Both the position numbers and the translations under genes were made by a program. Source: Pseudomonas sp. RIT409 (lineage in GTDB: Bacteria > Pseudomonadota > Gammaproteobacteria > Pseudomonadales > Pseudomonadaceae). From it: a stretch of DNA of 64,000 nt. Positions 1 to 8,686 of this stretch are shown here, one piece after another. The stretch spans positions 62,001 through 126,000 of the forward strand of contig NZ_QARE02000009.1 of NCBI RefSeq assembly GCF_003052515.2. Direction: 5' to 3'. Below the pieces are notes generated by a model. It searched no databases. It worked only from the letters and a program-made list of their open reading frames with translations, and was not told the origin of the DNA. Position 1 is the first letter of the stretch; every line of letters starts with the position of its first letter.

Positions 1-945
1 GCCATCGGATGCCACACGCTGGCGCTGCATCAACTGGCCGATACTCCCCGCCCAAGGCGTTGGCAGACTGGTGTATTGGCGATCCCGTTGTTGATCTACG
101 GCCTGGGCGCCGGGGTATTGCTGCACAGCGCCTATCTGCAGGCGTGGTTCTTTCTGTTTTGCGTGATCACCATTGGCCTGCAGTGCAGCGTCACCTGGCC
201 GCTGCGCAAGCGCTTTCGCGGAGCCTGGGCCTTGTTGGCGGGGCACGCCGCGGTGCTGATCTTCCACGCCTGCAACGCTTTGACCTCGGCAATCGATCCC
301 CCGGGGCCGGTCAATTTCGACGAACCGGACATGTTTTCACTGCCGGCGCTGGCGATGGATTTCATGGTCTCGTTTCTGTTTACCCTCAGCTTCGCCTTGA
401 TGCTGCAGGAACAATTGCGCCAGCAAGTGGTGCGGTTGAGCATTACCGACACCCTGACCGGGGCGTTGAATCGTCGAGGCGCGGTGTCGACCATTCTTCA
501 ACAAGAACGGCGGCAAGGCGCTGCGCAGCGTTATCCCCTGGCGGTGGCGATGGTGGATCTGGACAACTTCAAGCGCATCAACGATCAACACGGTCATGCC
601 GTGGGCGATCTGGCGCTGCAAGTGTTTGCCCGGACGGTGACAGGGCTGATGCGCAAGGGCGATGTCTTTGTGCGCTGGGGCGGAGAGGAGTTTCTGCTGG
701 TGTTTCCCGGAACGGATGTGCAGCAAGCTCAAGGGTTCATGAAGCGCTTGCGCGATGCCCTCGAGCAACTGCCGAGCTCAGGTGACCTGCCCTTTCGGAT
801 CGGCTTCAGTGCCGGGCTGGTTCAGACCTCGTCGATGGACCGCCGGGAAGACTTCGAAACGTTGCTGCGTGCGGTGGACAAGGCCTTGTATCGGGCCAAA
901 CAAGTGCGCGGGCGGGTTGAAGTCGTGGAAGCGATGGACCTGTAA
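1..945 (+). CDS. Membrane-anchored GGDEF diguanylate cyclase, 5' end outside window
   Basis: The reading frame is open from the first base, so the start lies upstream; 314 residues are visible. The N-terminal part has several hydrophobic segments (roughly residues 25-130), consistent with a membrane sensor region of unknown ligand. The C-terminal GGDEF domain follows, with the active-site motif GGEEF at about residues 227-231 and an RKGD sequence five residues before it, matching the RxxD product-inhibition site. It should make cyclic di-GMP from two GTP at the inner membrane. It converges on the GGDEF-EAL gene on the other strand. The TTG near position 76 could be read as a start but has no good ribosome binding site, and coding continues upstream of it. 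Confidence 0.85.
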   Translation, partial: AIGCHTLALHQLADTPRPRRWQTGVLAIPLLIYGLGAGVLLHSAYLQAWFFLFCVITIGLQCSVTWPLRKRFRGAWALLAGHAAVLIFHACNALTSAIDPPGPVNFDEPDMFSLPALAMDFMVSFLFTLSFALMLQEQLRQQVVRLSITDTLTGALNRRGAVSTILQQERRQGAAQRYPLAVAMVDLDNFKRINDQHGHAVGDLALQVFARTVTGLMRKGDVFVRWGGEEFLLVFPGTDVQQAQGFMKRLRDALEQLPSSGDLPFRIGFSAGLVQTSSMDRREDFETLLRAVDKALYRAKQVRGRVEVVEAMDL

Positions 946-1028
946 ACCCGCCCCTGACCACCACCCGATCCGCTGGCCGCCCTACCTGCTAGAAAACGCT
1001 CCAGTGTCGCTCGGCGGCGCATGAGACC

Positions 1029-1061
1029 GAGCCCGGCGAGTGCTCGCCTTGGATCGGGCTC
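1029..1061. terminator. Nested hairpin between convergent c-di-GMP genes
   Basis: GAGCCCG (1029-1035) pairs with CGGGCTC (1055-1061), and inside it GGCGAG pairs with CTCGCC (1035-1048). It sits between the two convergent stop codons. No T-tract follows on either strand, so a terminator role is only plausible. Confidence 0.35.
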
Positions 1062-1065
1062 ACCC

Positions 1066-3951
1066 TTAGGCCAACGCACTCAGATCCAGTTGGTGCTGCG
1101 GCACAGGCATGGAGAAGTAATACCCCTGCGCCTGCCCCGCGCCCATTTCCCGTAATAACTGCAAGGTGTCCGCGTCTTCCACGCCCTCCGCGACAACGCT
1201 CAGCCCCAGCGATTCGGCCATTCGCACGATGGCCCGCACGATCGCGCGGCTGCGTGAGCTGGTGGTCAGTTCGAGGGTGAACGACTTGTCGATCTTCAGG
1301 CCGCTGAAATGGTACTGGTGCACATAACTGAGGGACGAGAAGCCAGCCCCGAAGTCGTCCAGCACGGTGGAAACGCCATTGTCCGCCAGGTGTTTCATGG
1401 CCTGGCGCGCCAGTTCCGGTTCGGCCACCAGCGCGCCTTCGGTCAATTCCAGGCAAATACGCGAAGGCGCTACCTGATGTTGATCCAACAGCGCCAGCAC
1501 TTCGCTGGCGAATTCGGGGCGGCTGATGCTGTAGCTCGAGCAGTTCACATGTACGGTCGGCCAATGGGCGTGGCTGGGTTGAGCGAGCATGGCAACCACC
1601 TGCTGCAGCATGTAGAAATCCAGCCTGCCGATCAGACGCAGACCTTCCAGCGCGGGCAGGAATTGCCCCGGCGCGATGATCCGGCCATCGGGCTGGCGCC
1701 AGCGGATCAAGGCCTCAAGGGCGAGCACCTTGCCGGTGGCCACATCGATGATCGGCTGGAAATAGGGCAGCAGTTCATCGTTGCGCTTGAGGGCGTTGCG
1801 CAACGCGCCTTCCTGCTCCATCTGGTCGGACACTTCCCGCCGCACTTCCTGGTTGAACACGGCGTAGCTGTCACGCCCCGCGTTCTTGACCCGGTACATC
1901 GCCGTGTCGGCGTCGCGCAGCAGGTCGGCCGGTTCCTTGTGGAATTGCAGGTCAGCCGCCACCACCCCAATGCTGCATGACGAAAACACCGCGTGGCCAT
2001 CGATGTAGAAAGGCGCGTCGAACGCCAACAAAATGCGTTCCGCGATCGCGGCGGTCACGTCCGGAGGAGCCGCATAGGCCAGCACGGCGAACTCGTCGCC
2101 GCCGAGCCGCGCCAGCAGGTCGCTTTCACGCATGCAGCTGCGCAGGCGATCTGCCGCCTGGATCAGCAGCAGGTCCCCGGAATGATGCCCGAGGCTGTCA
2201 TTGACCATTTTGAAGCGATCCAGGTCGATGAACATCACCACCAGTTCGCGCCCGCGCTCGCAAAACGCTTCCCAGGCCAGTTTGAGTTGGTGTTGCAGAT
2301 GGCTGCGATTGGGCAGGCCCGTCAGCGAGTCATGGGCGTTTTCGTGCTGCAGTTTGGCGTTGGCGTAGTCCAGCTCGCGGGTGCGATCCTGGACCCGGGC
2401 TTCCAGTTGCACGTTCGCGGTATGAATCGCCTCCGCTGCACTGCGCCGCGACAGCGCCGTGTCGATGTGTCGGGACACGAAGGTGAGCAGGTCCTGATCG
2501 CGCAGCGAATAGCTGACATGGGGCGAATAACTCTGCACCGCCAGCACGCCGCGCACCGTATCGCCGTCAAACAAGGGAATCCCCAGCCAGGAACAGGAGC
2601 GGTTGACATCATTCTGCAGGGTGATTTCCCCGTTACCCTCCAGACGCCGCGCCTCAGCGCTGTCGATCAGGCACGGGCGACGCTGGCGAATGACGTATTC
2701 GGTGAAGCCCCGCTCGCCACGGCGCGGGTCCGGTCGGCGGGTCAGGCGTTCGTCGACGTAGTAGGGAAACGTCACCTCCCCGGTGGCATCGTCGAACAGC
2801 GCAATGTAGAAGTTCAGGGCGAACAACAGCTCGCCCACGATGCCGTGCAGGTGTTTGAACAGGTCCGCCATATCGCCCGGCTGGCTCGACAGCTCGGTGA
2901 TCTGGAACAACGCCGTCTGCAGGTGCTCCGCCCGCTCGCGATCGGCGACTTCGTTTCTCAGGGCATCATTGAGCCGCGACAGCTCAAGGGTACGCCGCAC
3001 CACGGTTTCTTCGAGGTGGGCACGATGAAGGATGCGGTCCAGCGCCATCGCCACATGCCGGGCGACCACCAGAAACAGCTCCTGATCTTCCACGCTATAA
3101 ACCCGCGACAGGTCGTAGACCTGCATCGCCAACATGCCGAACACTTCGTCCGTGGCATTTTTGAGCGGCGCGCCCATCCAGAACTCCGGTCGGTGCCCCA
3201 TGCAGTAGAAACGCTCCATGGCCTGGGCCCGCTCGATCCCGGCGGCATCGACGAACATCGGCTGTTCGGTGGTCAGCACGTAGCCGGTCATGGACAGGCG
3301 CTCGGGATCGAGAAACTCGTGGGTCTCGGCTTCGAGCGCGTCAGCGTCCGTGATATCGATGTAGTAGGGATAGGTGATTTTGCCGCTGTGGCTTTCATAC
3401 AGCGCCAGGTAGAAGTTTTCGGCATCGATCAGCGTCGCCAGTTGCCGGTGAACGCCCTCCAGGAAGGCCGAACGATCCCGTGTCGAGCTGGCGAGCGAAC
3501 TGATTTCGTACAGGACGCGCTGTGTCGCCTGGGCCCGGGCCAGAGCGACGGTTTGCAGGCGCAAGCCCAAGCGATCGGCCAGGGTGGCCAGAAACGGATT
3601 TCCCGCCTCCTGTTCCGGCGTCAATAACCAGCCGAGGGGCGCCTCGCCATGGCCGGTGACCCAGCGCTGCAGCCGATGGTCCTGGCAGTATGTATCGAAC
3701 TCTCCGCGCGCAATCAGCGCCGGCCAGTGAGTCGAAGAATCGCCCTGCGCCAACAAATGCAAATGGCGGTTGGCACGGTAGGCCGCCCAGCTCAATTCAG
3801 GAGCGGCAGCCCTGGCCGCCTTGAACAATGCTTCAAGGGAAAGTTCGTCGGTCATCGATGAGGCGTTTTCCAGTCCATTATCAGCGGTCAAGGGTGCCTG
3901 TCCGTCGGCAATTGGCGAGTGCGGGCAAGTGTTCGAAACGTGGGAATTCAT
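1066..3951 (-). CDS. GAF-GAF-GGDEF-EAL bifunctional c-di-GMP signalling protein
   Basis: A 961-residue cytoplasmic protein if translation starts at the ATG at 3951, which has GGAG about six bases upstream; the in-frame start at 3990 is less convincing. Two GAF-like sensor regions lie at about residues 145-300 and 345-505 and share a repeated 'FYIALYD...ITYPYYID' style. The GGDEF domain has an intact GGDEF motif preceded by an RESD inhibitory site. The EAL domain has EALIRWR, the NxS segment after HVN, LELTE, DDFGAG, LKIDKSF and AEGVED, so all main metal and catalytic residues for hydrolysing c-di-GMP to pGpG appear present. No transmembrane segment or signal peptide was seen. Whether synthesis or hydrolysis dominates cannot be told from sequence. 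Confidence 0.9.
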   Translation of the reverse strand: MNSHVSNTCPHSPIADGQAPLTADNGLENASSMTDELSLEALFKAARAAAPELSWAAYRANRHLHLLAQGDSSTHWPALIARGEFDTYCQDHRLQRWVTGHGEAPLGWLLTPEQEAGNPFLATLADRLGLRLQTVALARAQATQRVLYEISSLASSTRDRSAFLEGVHRQLATLIDAENFYLALYESHSGKITYPYYIDITDADALEAETHEFLDPERLSMTGYVLTTEQPMFVDAAGIERAQAMERFYCMGHRPEFWMGAPLKNATDEVFGMLAMQVYDLSRVYSVEDQELFLVVARHVAMALDRILHRAHLEETVVRRTLELSRLNDALRNEVADRERAEHLQTALFQITELSSQPGDMADLFKHLHGIVGELLFALNFYIALFDDATGEVTFPYYVDERLTRRPDPRRGERGFTEYVIRQRRPCLIDSAEARRLEGNGEITLQNDVNRSCSWLGIPLFDGDTVRGVLAVQSYSPHVSYSLRDQDLLTFVSRHIDTALSRRSAAEAIHTANVQLEARVQDRTRELDYANAKLQHENAHDSLTGLPNRSHLQHQLKLAWEAFCERGRELVVMFIDLDRFKMVNDSLGHHSGDLLLIQAADRLRSCMRESDLLARLGGDEFAVLAYAAPPDVTAAIAERILLAFDAPFYIDGHAVFSSCSIGVVAADLQFHKEPADLLRDADTAMYRVKNAGRDSYAVFNQEVRREVSDQMEQEGALRNALKRNDELLPYFQPIIDVATGKVLALEALIRWRQPDGRIIAPGQFLPALEGLRLIGRLDFYMLQQVVAMLAQPSHAHWPTVHVNCSSYSISRPEFASEVLALLDQHQVAPSRICLELTEGALVAEPELARQAMKHLADNGVSTVLDDFGAGFSSLSYVHQYHFSGLKIDKSFTLELTTSSRSRAIVRAIVRMAESLGLSVVAEGVEDADTLQLLREMGAGQAQGYYFSMPVPQHQLDLSALA

Positions 3952-4528
3952 GCGCACTCCAATGCCCCCTCGAGACTGAGCTATCTTCACGGCGTCTGAC
4001 GGATGCTTGCAAGCACCTTATTCGTATCAGCGGCCTGTAAACGACGGAAAACCTGAATTTCACGAAATTTCACGTGACATCTCCCTCGTTATCGGCAGGT
4101 CGTTTTCGAAATGTACCCATTGGAACGCTCACACCGACAACCTGCCCGCCGCCGCGCCGCTGCGCAAATAAGAAGCCTTCGCCGCCCGAGGCCCCTCGAA
4201 TCACCCGCCTGAAGGCCAACGAACGCCCTTCGGTCGGCCAGTAATCACCCACCCGGACTCCAGGGCCGAAATTCTCGCAACCAACGACGCAACGGCAGGT
4301 CAGTACTCAACCAGCCGTTTGCTGGCCATCGCGCGTTGCTTTTCGTCCCTGGGGCGGCGCAACACGCTACGGGGCATGAAATGCCGTGCAATAAGGCATG
4401 CCCCTGCGGTGAACGCCCAGCTAACGCGCTGATGATCGTAACGCCTTCGAACCACCACTGCCGTAAACACCTGCGCGCCGCTCACCGTCGGCGTCAGGCT
4501 CGATTCCTTTGCTGACGAGGACCCGTTC
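3952..4528. other. 577-bp intergenic region with no convincing gene
   Basis: This divergent region must contain the promoters of the GGDEF-EAL gene and of paoA. The only open frames are short: a GTG-started 60-codon frame on the minus strand (4070-4252), rich in Gly, Arg and Val and without a clear ribosome binding site, and a 76-codon frame (4300-4530). Neither has recognisable domains. I treat both as non-coding until shown otherwise. Confidence 0.5.
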
Positions 4529-5191
4529 ATGACCGATCAGCCTGATAAGAAAGACAGCGATGCCGGCATCACGGCATTCACCGCCCCTTCCCGACGAAAC
4601 TTCCTGAAATCCATCGGCGTTTCCAGCCTCGCGGCGGCTACCGCGCCCATGTGGAGCCAAGCGCTGGAGGCCCAGGCCGCCGTACCGGACGACACCCGTC
4701 CGCCCGCCAAAGACGAGCGGCGCATGACCCTCAACGTCAATGGTCAGGTGCATACTCTCAACCTCCCGGCCAACGCGGCGTTGCTGGACGTGTTGCGCGA
4801 CCGCCTGCAACTGACCGGCACCAAGAAAGGCTGTGACCACGGGCAGTGTGGCGCCTGCACGGTTCACGTGAACGGCACCGCGATCAATTCCTGCCTGTCA
4901 CTGGCGGCGATGCACGAAGGCGATGCGATCACCACCGTCGAGGGCCTGGCCAAGGACGGCAAACTGCACCCCGTGCAGGAGGCGTTCTGGGAACACGACG
5001 CGTACCAGTGCGGCTACTGCACCAGCGGTCAGATCATGAGTGCGGTCGCCCTACTGCAGGACAAGCACATCGGCAGCGACGACCACAGCGTTCGCGAAGC
5101 CATGAGCGGCAATATCTGCCGATGCGGCGCGTATAAAAACATTCTCGCGGCGATCCAGAGCGCCAGAATCAAGCTGCAGGAGGTGACCTGA
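4529..5191 (+). CDS. paoA: Periplasmic aldehyde oxidoreductase, [2Fe-2S] subunit (PaoA type)
   Basis: Small iron-sulfur subunit (220 residues) of a three-subunit molybdenum hydroxylase of the xanthine dehydrogenase family, related to E. coli PaoA/YagT. A twin-arginine export signal (SRRNFLKSIG, residues about 21-30) is followed by a hydrophobic stretch, so the folded complex should be exported to the periplasm. The plant-type [2Fe-2S] motif GCDHGQCGAC lies near residue 105, and the second cluster motifs CGYC and CRCG lie in the C-terminal helical domain. Its stop overlaps the next start (TGATG at 5189), indicating translational coupling with paoB. Family members oxidise aromatic and aliphatic aldehydes to acids; the substrate here is not shown. 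Confidence 0.9.
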   Translation: MTDQPDKKDSDAGITAFTAPSRRNFLKSIGVSSLAAATAPMWSQALEAQAAVPDDTRPPAKDERRMTLNVNGQVHTLNLPANAALLDVLRDRLQLTGTKKGCDHGQCGACTVHVNGTAINSCLSLAAMHEGDAITTVEGLAKDGKLHPVQEAFWEHDAYQCGYCTSGQIMSAVALLQDKHIGSDDHSVREAMSGNICRCGAYKNILAAIQSARIKLQEVT

Positions 5192-6174
5192 TGAGAAGCC
5201 TGGACTACGTGCGGGCCGGCAGCATCGAACAGGCTGTCGCCACCCATTCCAAAAGCCCCTCGGCGTTTTTCCTGGCCGGCGGCACGACCTTGCTGGACCT
5301 GGTGAAACTCGACGTGATGCCCGCCGATCAGGTGATCGACGTCAATCATCTTTCGCTCAATCAGATCGAAGTTCAGAAGGACGGCGGCGTGCGCATCGGA
5401 GCGCTGGTCACCAACACTGCCCTGGCCCATCACGATTACATCGTCGAACACTACCCGGTGCTGTCGCAGGCGCTGCTGTCCGGCGCCACGACCCAGTTGC
5501 GCAACAAAGCGACCACCGCGGGCAACGTGATGCAACGGGTGCGCTGCAACTATTTCCGCGACGGCCATTCGCCTTGCAACAAACGCCAGCCCGGGTCCGG
5601 CTGTGCCGCCATCGATGGCCACAACCGCAGCGTCCATGCTGTGCTGGGCACCAGTGATCAGTGCATCGCCACTCACCCTTCGGACATGTGCGTTGCCATG
5701 GCGGCCATTGGCGCGAAGGTCGAAGTGCAAGGGACCCAAGGCAAACGCAGCATCGCCTTTCTCGACTTCCACCTCTTGCCCGGTGCCACGCCGTGGAAAG
5801 AACACGCCCTCAAGGACGACGAGTTGATCACCCATGTCGTGCTCGATCCTGCGCTGGCCAACAGCCGGTCGGGCTATCTGAAATTGCGCGACCGGGCGTC
5901 CTATCAGTTCGCACTGGCCTCCAGCGCGGTGATTCTGGTCACCGATGGCGATACGGTCCGTGAGGCCCGCATCGCCCTGGGCGGCGTTGGCACCAAGCCC
6001 TGGCGTGCCCTGGACGCGGAGCGCGCGCTCAAGGGCGCGACCCTGACCCCACACAACATGGAGAAAGCCGCAGCCCTGGCGCTACAAGGCGCACGGCCCT
6101 ACCGCCACAACGCCTACAAGATTGCCTTGGCGCAGCAAGCAATCGTACGCAATCTCAGCACCTTGACGGCCTGA
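5191..6174 (+). CDS. paoB: Aldehyde oxidoreductase FAD subunit (PaoB type)
   Basis: FAD-binding medium subunit (327 residues), second gene of the operon. The N-terminal half has the FAD-binding GGTTLLDL and IGALV segments typical of the CO dehydrogenase flavoprotein family. It also keeps the insertion that marks the PaoB subgroup, a cysteine-rich loop (RVRCNYF...PCNKR...GSGC, about residues 116-142), which in E. coli PaoB binds an extra [4Fe-4S] cluster. That supports a PaoABC-type enzyme over an ordinary xanthine dehydrogenase. It has no signal peptide and is presumably exported with PaoA. The gap to paoC is 15 bp. Confidence 0.9.
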   Translation: MRSLDYVRAGSIEQAVATHSKSPSAFFLAGGTTLLDLVKLDVMPADQVIDVNHLSLNQIEVQKDGGVRIGALVTNTALAHHDYIVEHYPVLSQALLSGATTQLRNKATTAGNVMQRVRCNYFRDGHSPCNKRQPGSGCAAIDGHNRSVHAVLGTSDQCIATHPSDMCVAMAAIGAKVEVQGTQGKRSIAFLDFHLLPGATPWKEHALKDDELITHVVLDPALANSRSGYLKLRDRASYQFALASSAVILVTDGDTVREARIALGGVGTKPWRALDAERALKGATLTPHNMEKAAALALQGARPYRHNAYKIALAQQAIVRNLSTLTA

Positions 6175-6189
6175 TCTGGAGAGCAAGAC

Positions 6190-8424
6190 ATGACCGACTC
6201 AAGCATGATCGGCTCGGCGCCCCGTCGAGTCGATGGCCGGCGCAAAGTCACCGGTACGGCGTTGTACGCCTCGGACCATCACCTACCCGGCATGGCCTAC
6301 GGCTATGGGGTATTCAGCACCATCGCCAGCGGCAAGATCACCGGGCTGGACCTCGAGGCGGCGCGCCAGTCCCCGGGTGTGCTGGACATTTTCCACCACG
6401 ACCACTTTCCCGAGCTGTATCACAACTCGGCATTGCCGATGTCATTCTCGGCCATCCTGAAGGCGGCGAAATCCGATGAAAACCGGTTGCCGTTCGAAGA
6501 CGACACCGTCTACTACGCAGGTCAATTCGTTGCCCTGGTGGTGGCGGACACGTTCGAGCACGCCCGCGCAGCGGCCTACAAGGTCAAAGTCCGTTACAGC
6601 CAGGCGAGCGCCGCTGCCAACCTCGACCAGGGCATGAAAGCAGGCACACCGCAGGACGGCAGCCCCAACCACAGCCGCGGCGATGCCGGCGCCGCGTTCG
6701 AACGCGCCGCTCACCGTATCGACGCGACCTACACCACCCCGGTCGAAACGCACAACCCCATGGAGATGCACGCCACCGTCGCCCACTGGGACGACGGTCG
6801 ACTGATCGTCTATGAGGCCAGCCAGGGCGTGGTTGCCCACCGCAACTCACTGGCCAAGATCTTCGGGCTGATGCCCGAGCGTGTCGAAGTCCGTGCGCCG
6901 TTCATTGGTTCGGGGTTCGGCAGCAAGTTGTGGGTCTGGCCACACTCCGTCGCGGCGTGCGGCGCCGCCCGAGCGCTCGGCCGTCCGGTCCAGCTGGTGG
7001 TGCCCCGCCAGCAGATGTTCACCACCACCGGGCATCGTCCTGAAACCCGCCAACGTCTGCGCCTGGCCACCGACGAGAAAGGCAAGCTGGTGTCGGTGCG
7101 TCATGAGTCGATCAACAGTACGTCGTTTACTGACCCCTACAAGGAGAACTGTGGCACCTCGACCAAGAGCCTCTACAGCTGCGCGAACGTACTCGTCACC
7201 CACCAGACCATCCAGGTCAACCGCGGGACCCCGACGTCCATGCGCGCCCCCGGGGCCGCGCCCGGGCTGTTCGCGCTGGAGTCGGCCATGGATGAAATGG
7301 CCGAGAACCTGGGCATGGACCCACTGGCGTTTCGCAAACTCAACGTGGCCGACCGCGATGAAAGCCAGAACCTGCCGTGGTCCAGCAACCATTTGCAGGA
7401 ATGCATCGATAAGGCGGCCGAGCGCTTTGGCTGGAGTCGGCGTAACCCGCAGCCTGGGTCGATGAAGGACGGTCACGAGATCATCGGCTACGGCATGGCG
7501 GCCTGTAACTGGGACGCGTATCGCACACCTGCCGAGGCGCAGGTCTCGCTGCGCGCAGATGGCACGGCCTATGCCATCTGCGGTGTGCAGGACATCGGCA
7601 CCGGTACCTACACCATTGTCGCCCAGGTCGTCAGCAGCCTGACCGGCATTGCGCTGGACAAGATCGACGTCGAACTCGGCAATTCGTCGTTTCCTCCGGC
7701 CCCGGTGTCGGGAGGTTCCTGGGCCACAGCCAGTGTCATGCCCGCCATCGCCGAAGCGACACGGCAGGCCATCGAGCAGTTGAAGGGCTTCTCCACGGCT
7801 CCCAAAGGGGTGTTCGCGGGTGCCAAGGCCGACGACATCAGCTTTGAGAACGGACAGTTGAAGAGCGGGGGGAAATCGTTCGCCATCGTCGATGTGCTCA
7901 AGGCGCAAAAACAGTCCAGTGCATTTGGCGAAGCCAAGACCGGCATGAACGACACCAGCAAGCATTCCTTCCGCTCGTTCGGCGTGCACTTCGTGGAGGT
8001 CCGCTGGGACCCGGGTATTTCGCGGCTCAGGGTGGCCCGAGTGGTCAGTGCCATCGACGTGGGCAAAGTGGTCAACCAAAAGACGGCGCTGAACCAGGTC
8101 GAGGGCGCGATTGTGATGGGCGTCGGCATGGCGCTGTTCGAAGCCACCGACTACGACGAGCGCAATGGCCTGCCGGTGAACAACAATTACGCGGAGTATG
8201 TGGTGCCGGTGCATGCCGATCAGCCTGATATCGACGTAATCCTGCTCGATTACCCGGACCTCGAGCTCAACGAGTTCGGAGCGCGGGGCATTGGCGAGAT
8301 CGGCATCACCGGGCTGGCGGCCGCCGTCGCCAACGCGGTGGCACACGCCACTGGCAAACGCATCCGTGACTTGCCCATTACCCTGGATAAACTCATGGAG
8401 CTGCCACCCACGATGAGCGCATAA
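6190..8424 (+). CDS. paoC: Aldehyde oxidoreductase molybdopterin subunit (PaoC type)
   Basis: Large catalytic subunit (744 residues) carrying the molybdenum cofactor, probably the cytosine dinucleotide form as in E. coli PaoC. Visible features are the N-terminal RRVDGRRKVTGTALYASD segment, the cofactor-contacting GSGFGSK motif, RAPGAAPG, and the C-terminal GARGIGEIG with the catalytic glutamate. No export signal of its own is present. The usual chaperone gene paoD does not follow; the next gene is a mechanosensitive channel, so a cofactor maturation factor must be supplied from elsewhere. Nothing in the sequence ties this enzyme to the pyridine cluster further right. Confidence 0.9.
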   Translation: MTDSSMIGSAPRRVDGRRKVTGTALYASDHHLPGMAYGYGVFSTIASGKITGLDLEAARQSPGVLDIFHHDHFPELYHNSALPMSFSAILKAAKSDENRLPFEDDTVYYAGQFVALVVADTFEHARAAAYKVKVRYSQASAAANLDQGMKAGTPQDGSPNHSRGDAGAAFERAAHRIDATYTTPVETHNPMEMHATVAHWDDGRLIVYEASQGVVAHRNSLAKIFGLMPERVEVRAPFIGSGFGSKLWVWPHSVAACGAARALGRPVQLVVPRQQMFTTTGHRPETRQRLRLATDEKGKLVSVRHESINSTSFTDPYKENCGTSTKSLYSCANVLVTHQTIQVNRGTPTSMRAPGAAPGLFALESAMDEMAENLGMDPLAFRKLNVADRDESQNLPWSSNHLQECIDKAAERFGWSRRNPQPGSMKDGHEIIGYGMAACNWDAYRTPAEAQVSLRADGTAYAICGVQDIGTGTYTIVAQVVSSLTGIALDKIDVELGNSSFPPAPVSGGSWATASVMPAIAEATRQAIEQLKGFSTAPKGVFAGAKADDISFENGQLKSGGKSFAIVDVLKAQKQSSAFGEAKTGMNDTSKHSFRSFGVHFVEVRWDPGISRLRVARVVSAIDVGKVVNQKTALNQVEGAIVMGVGMALFEATDYDERNGLPVNNNYAEYVVPVHADQPDIDVILLDYPDLELNEFGARGIGEIGITGLAAAVANAVAHATGKRIRDLPITLDKLMELPPTMSA

Positions 8425-8686
8425 GCGCTACTCGTAAAGCCTGACACCGCAGGATCGCATCGAGCCGCAGGGACGCGGCTACCGCGAAGCGAAGACCGGC
8501 AGTGAAGCCCTCCTCCGCCGTTGATCAAACAGACCCGTCCACCCTGAAGCCCCATCGTGCATCGCCCTGCCAACGGCCTCCATCACCCAACGGGGGCGAA
8601 GCCGCATTCGTTATAGACATTTCCCCCCGCCCGTCCCTACCATCCGCGTGCCACAGCGACTTGCCATTTCCCCGCGGAATTCCAAC

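Noticed and set aside
1309..1980. Long plus-strand frame inside the GGDEF-EAL gene
   Set aside because: Shadow of the real minus-strand gene; His/Gln/Arg-rich composition typical of antisense frames in GC-rich DNA.
4300..4530. 76-codon minus-strand frame opposite the start of paoA
   Set aside because: No ribosome binding site or domain, and it occupies the paoA promoter region.
6847..8346. 499-codon minus-strand frame opposite paoC
   Set aside because: Antisense shadow; the plus-strand frame has full molybdopterin-subunit motifs.
4529..8424. Reading the molybdenum enzyme as nicotinate hydroxylase NicAB for the pyridine cluster
   Set aside because: Three subunits with a Tat signal and the PaoB iron-sulfur loop match periplasmic aldehyde oxidoreductase; NicAB has a different, two-subunit arrangement.
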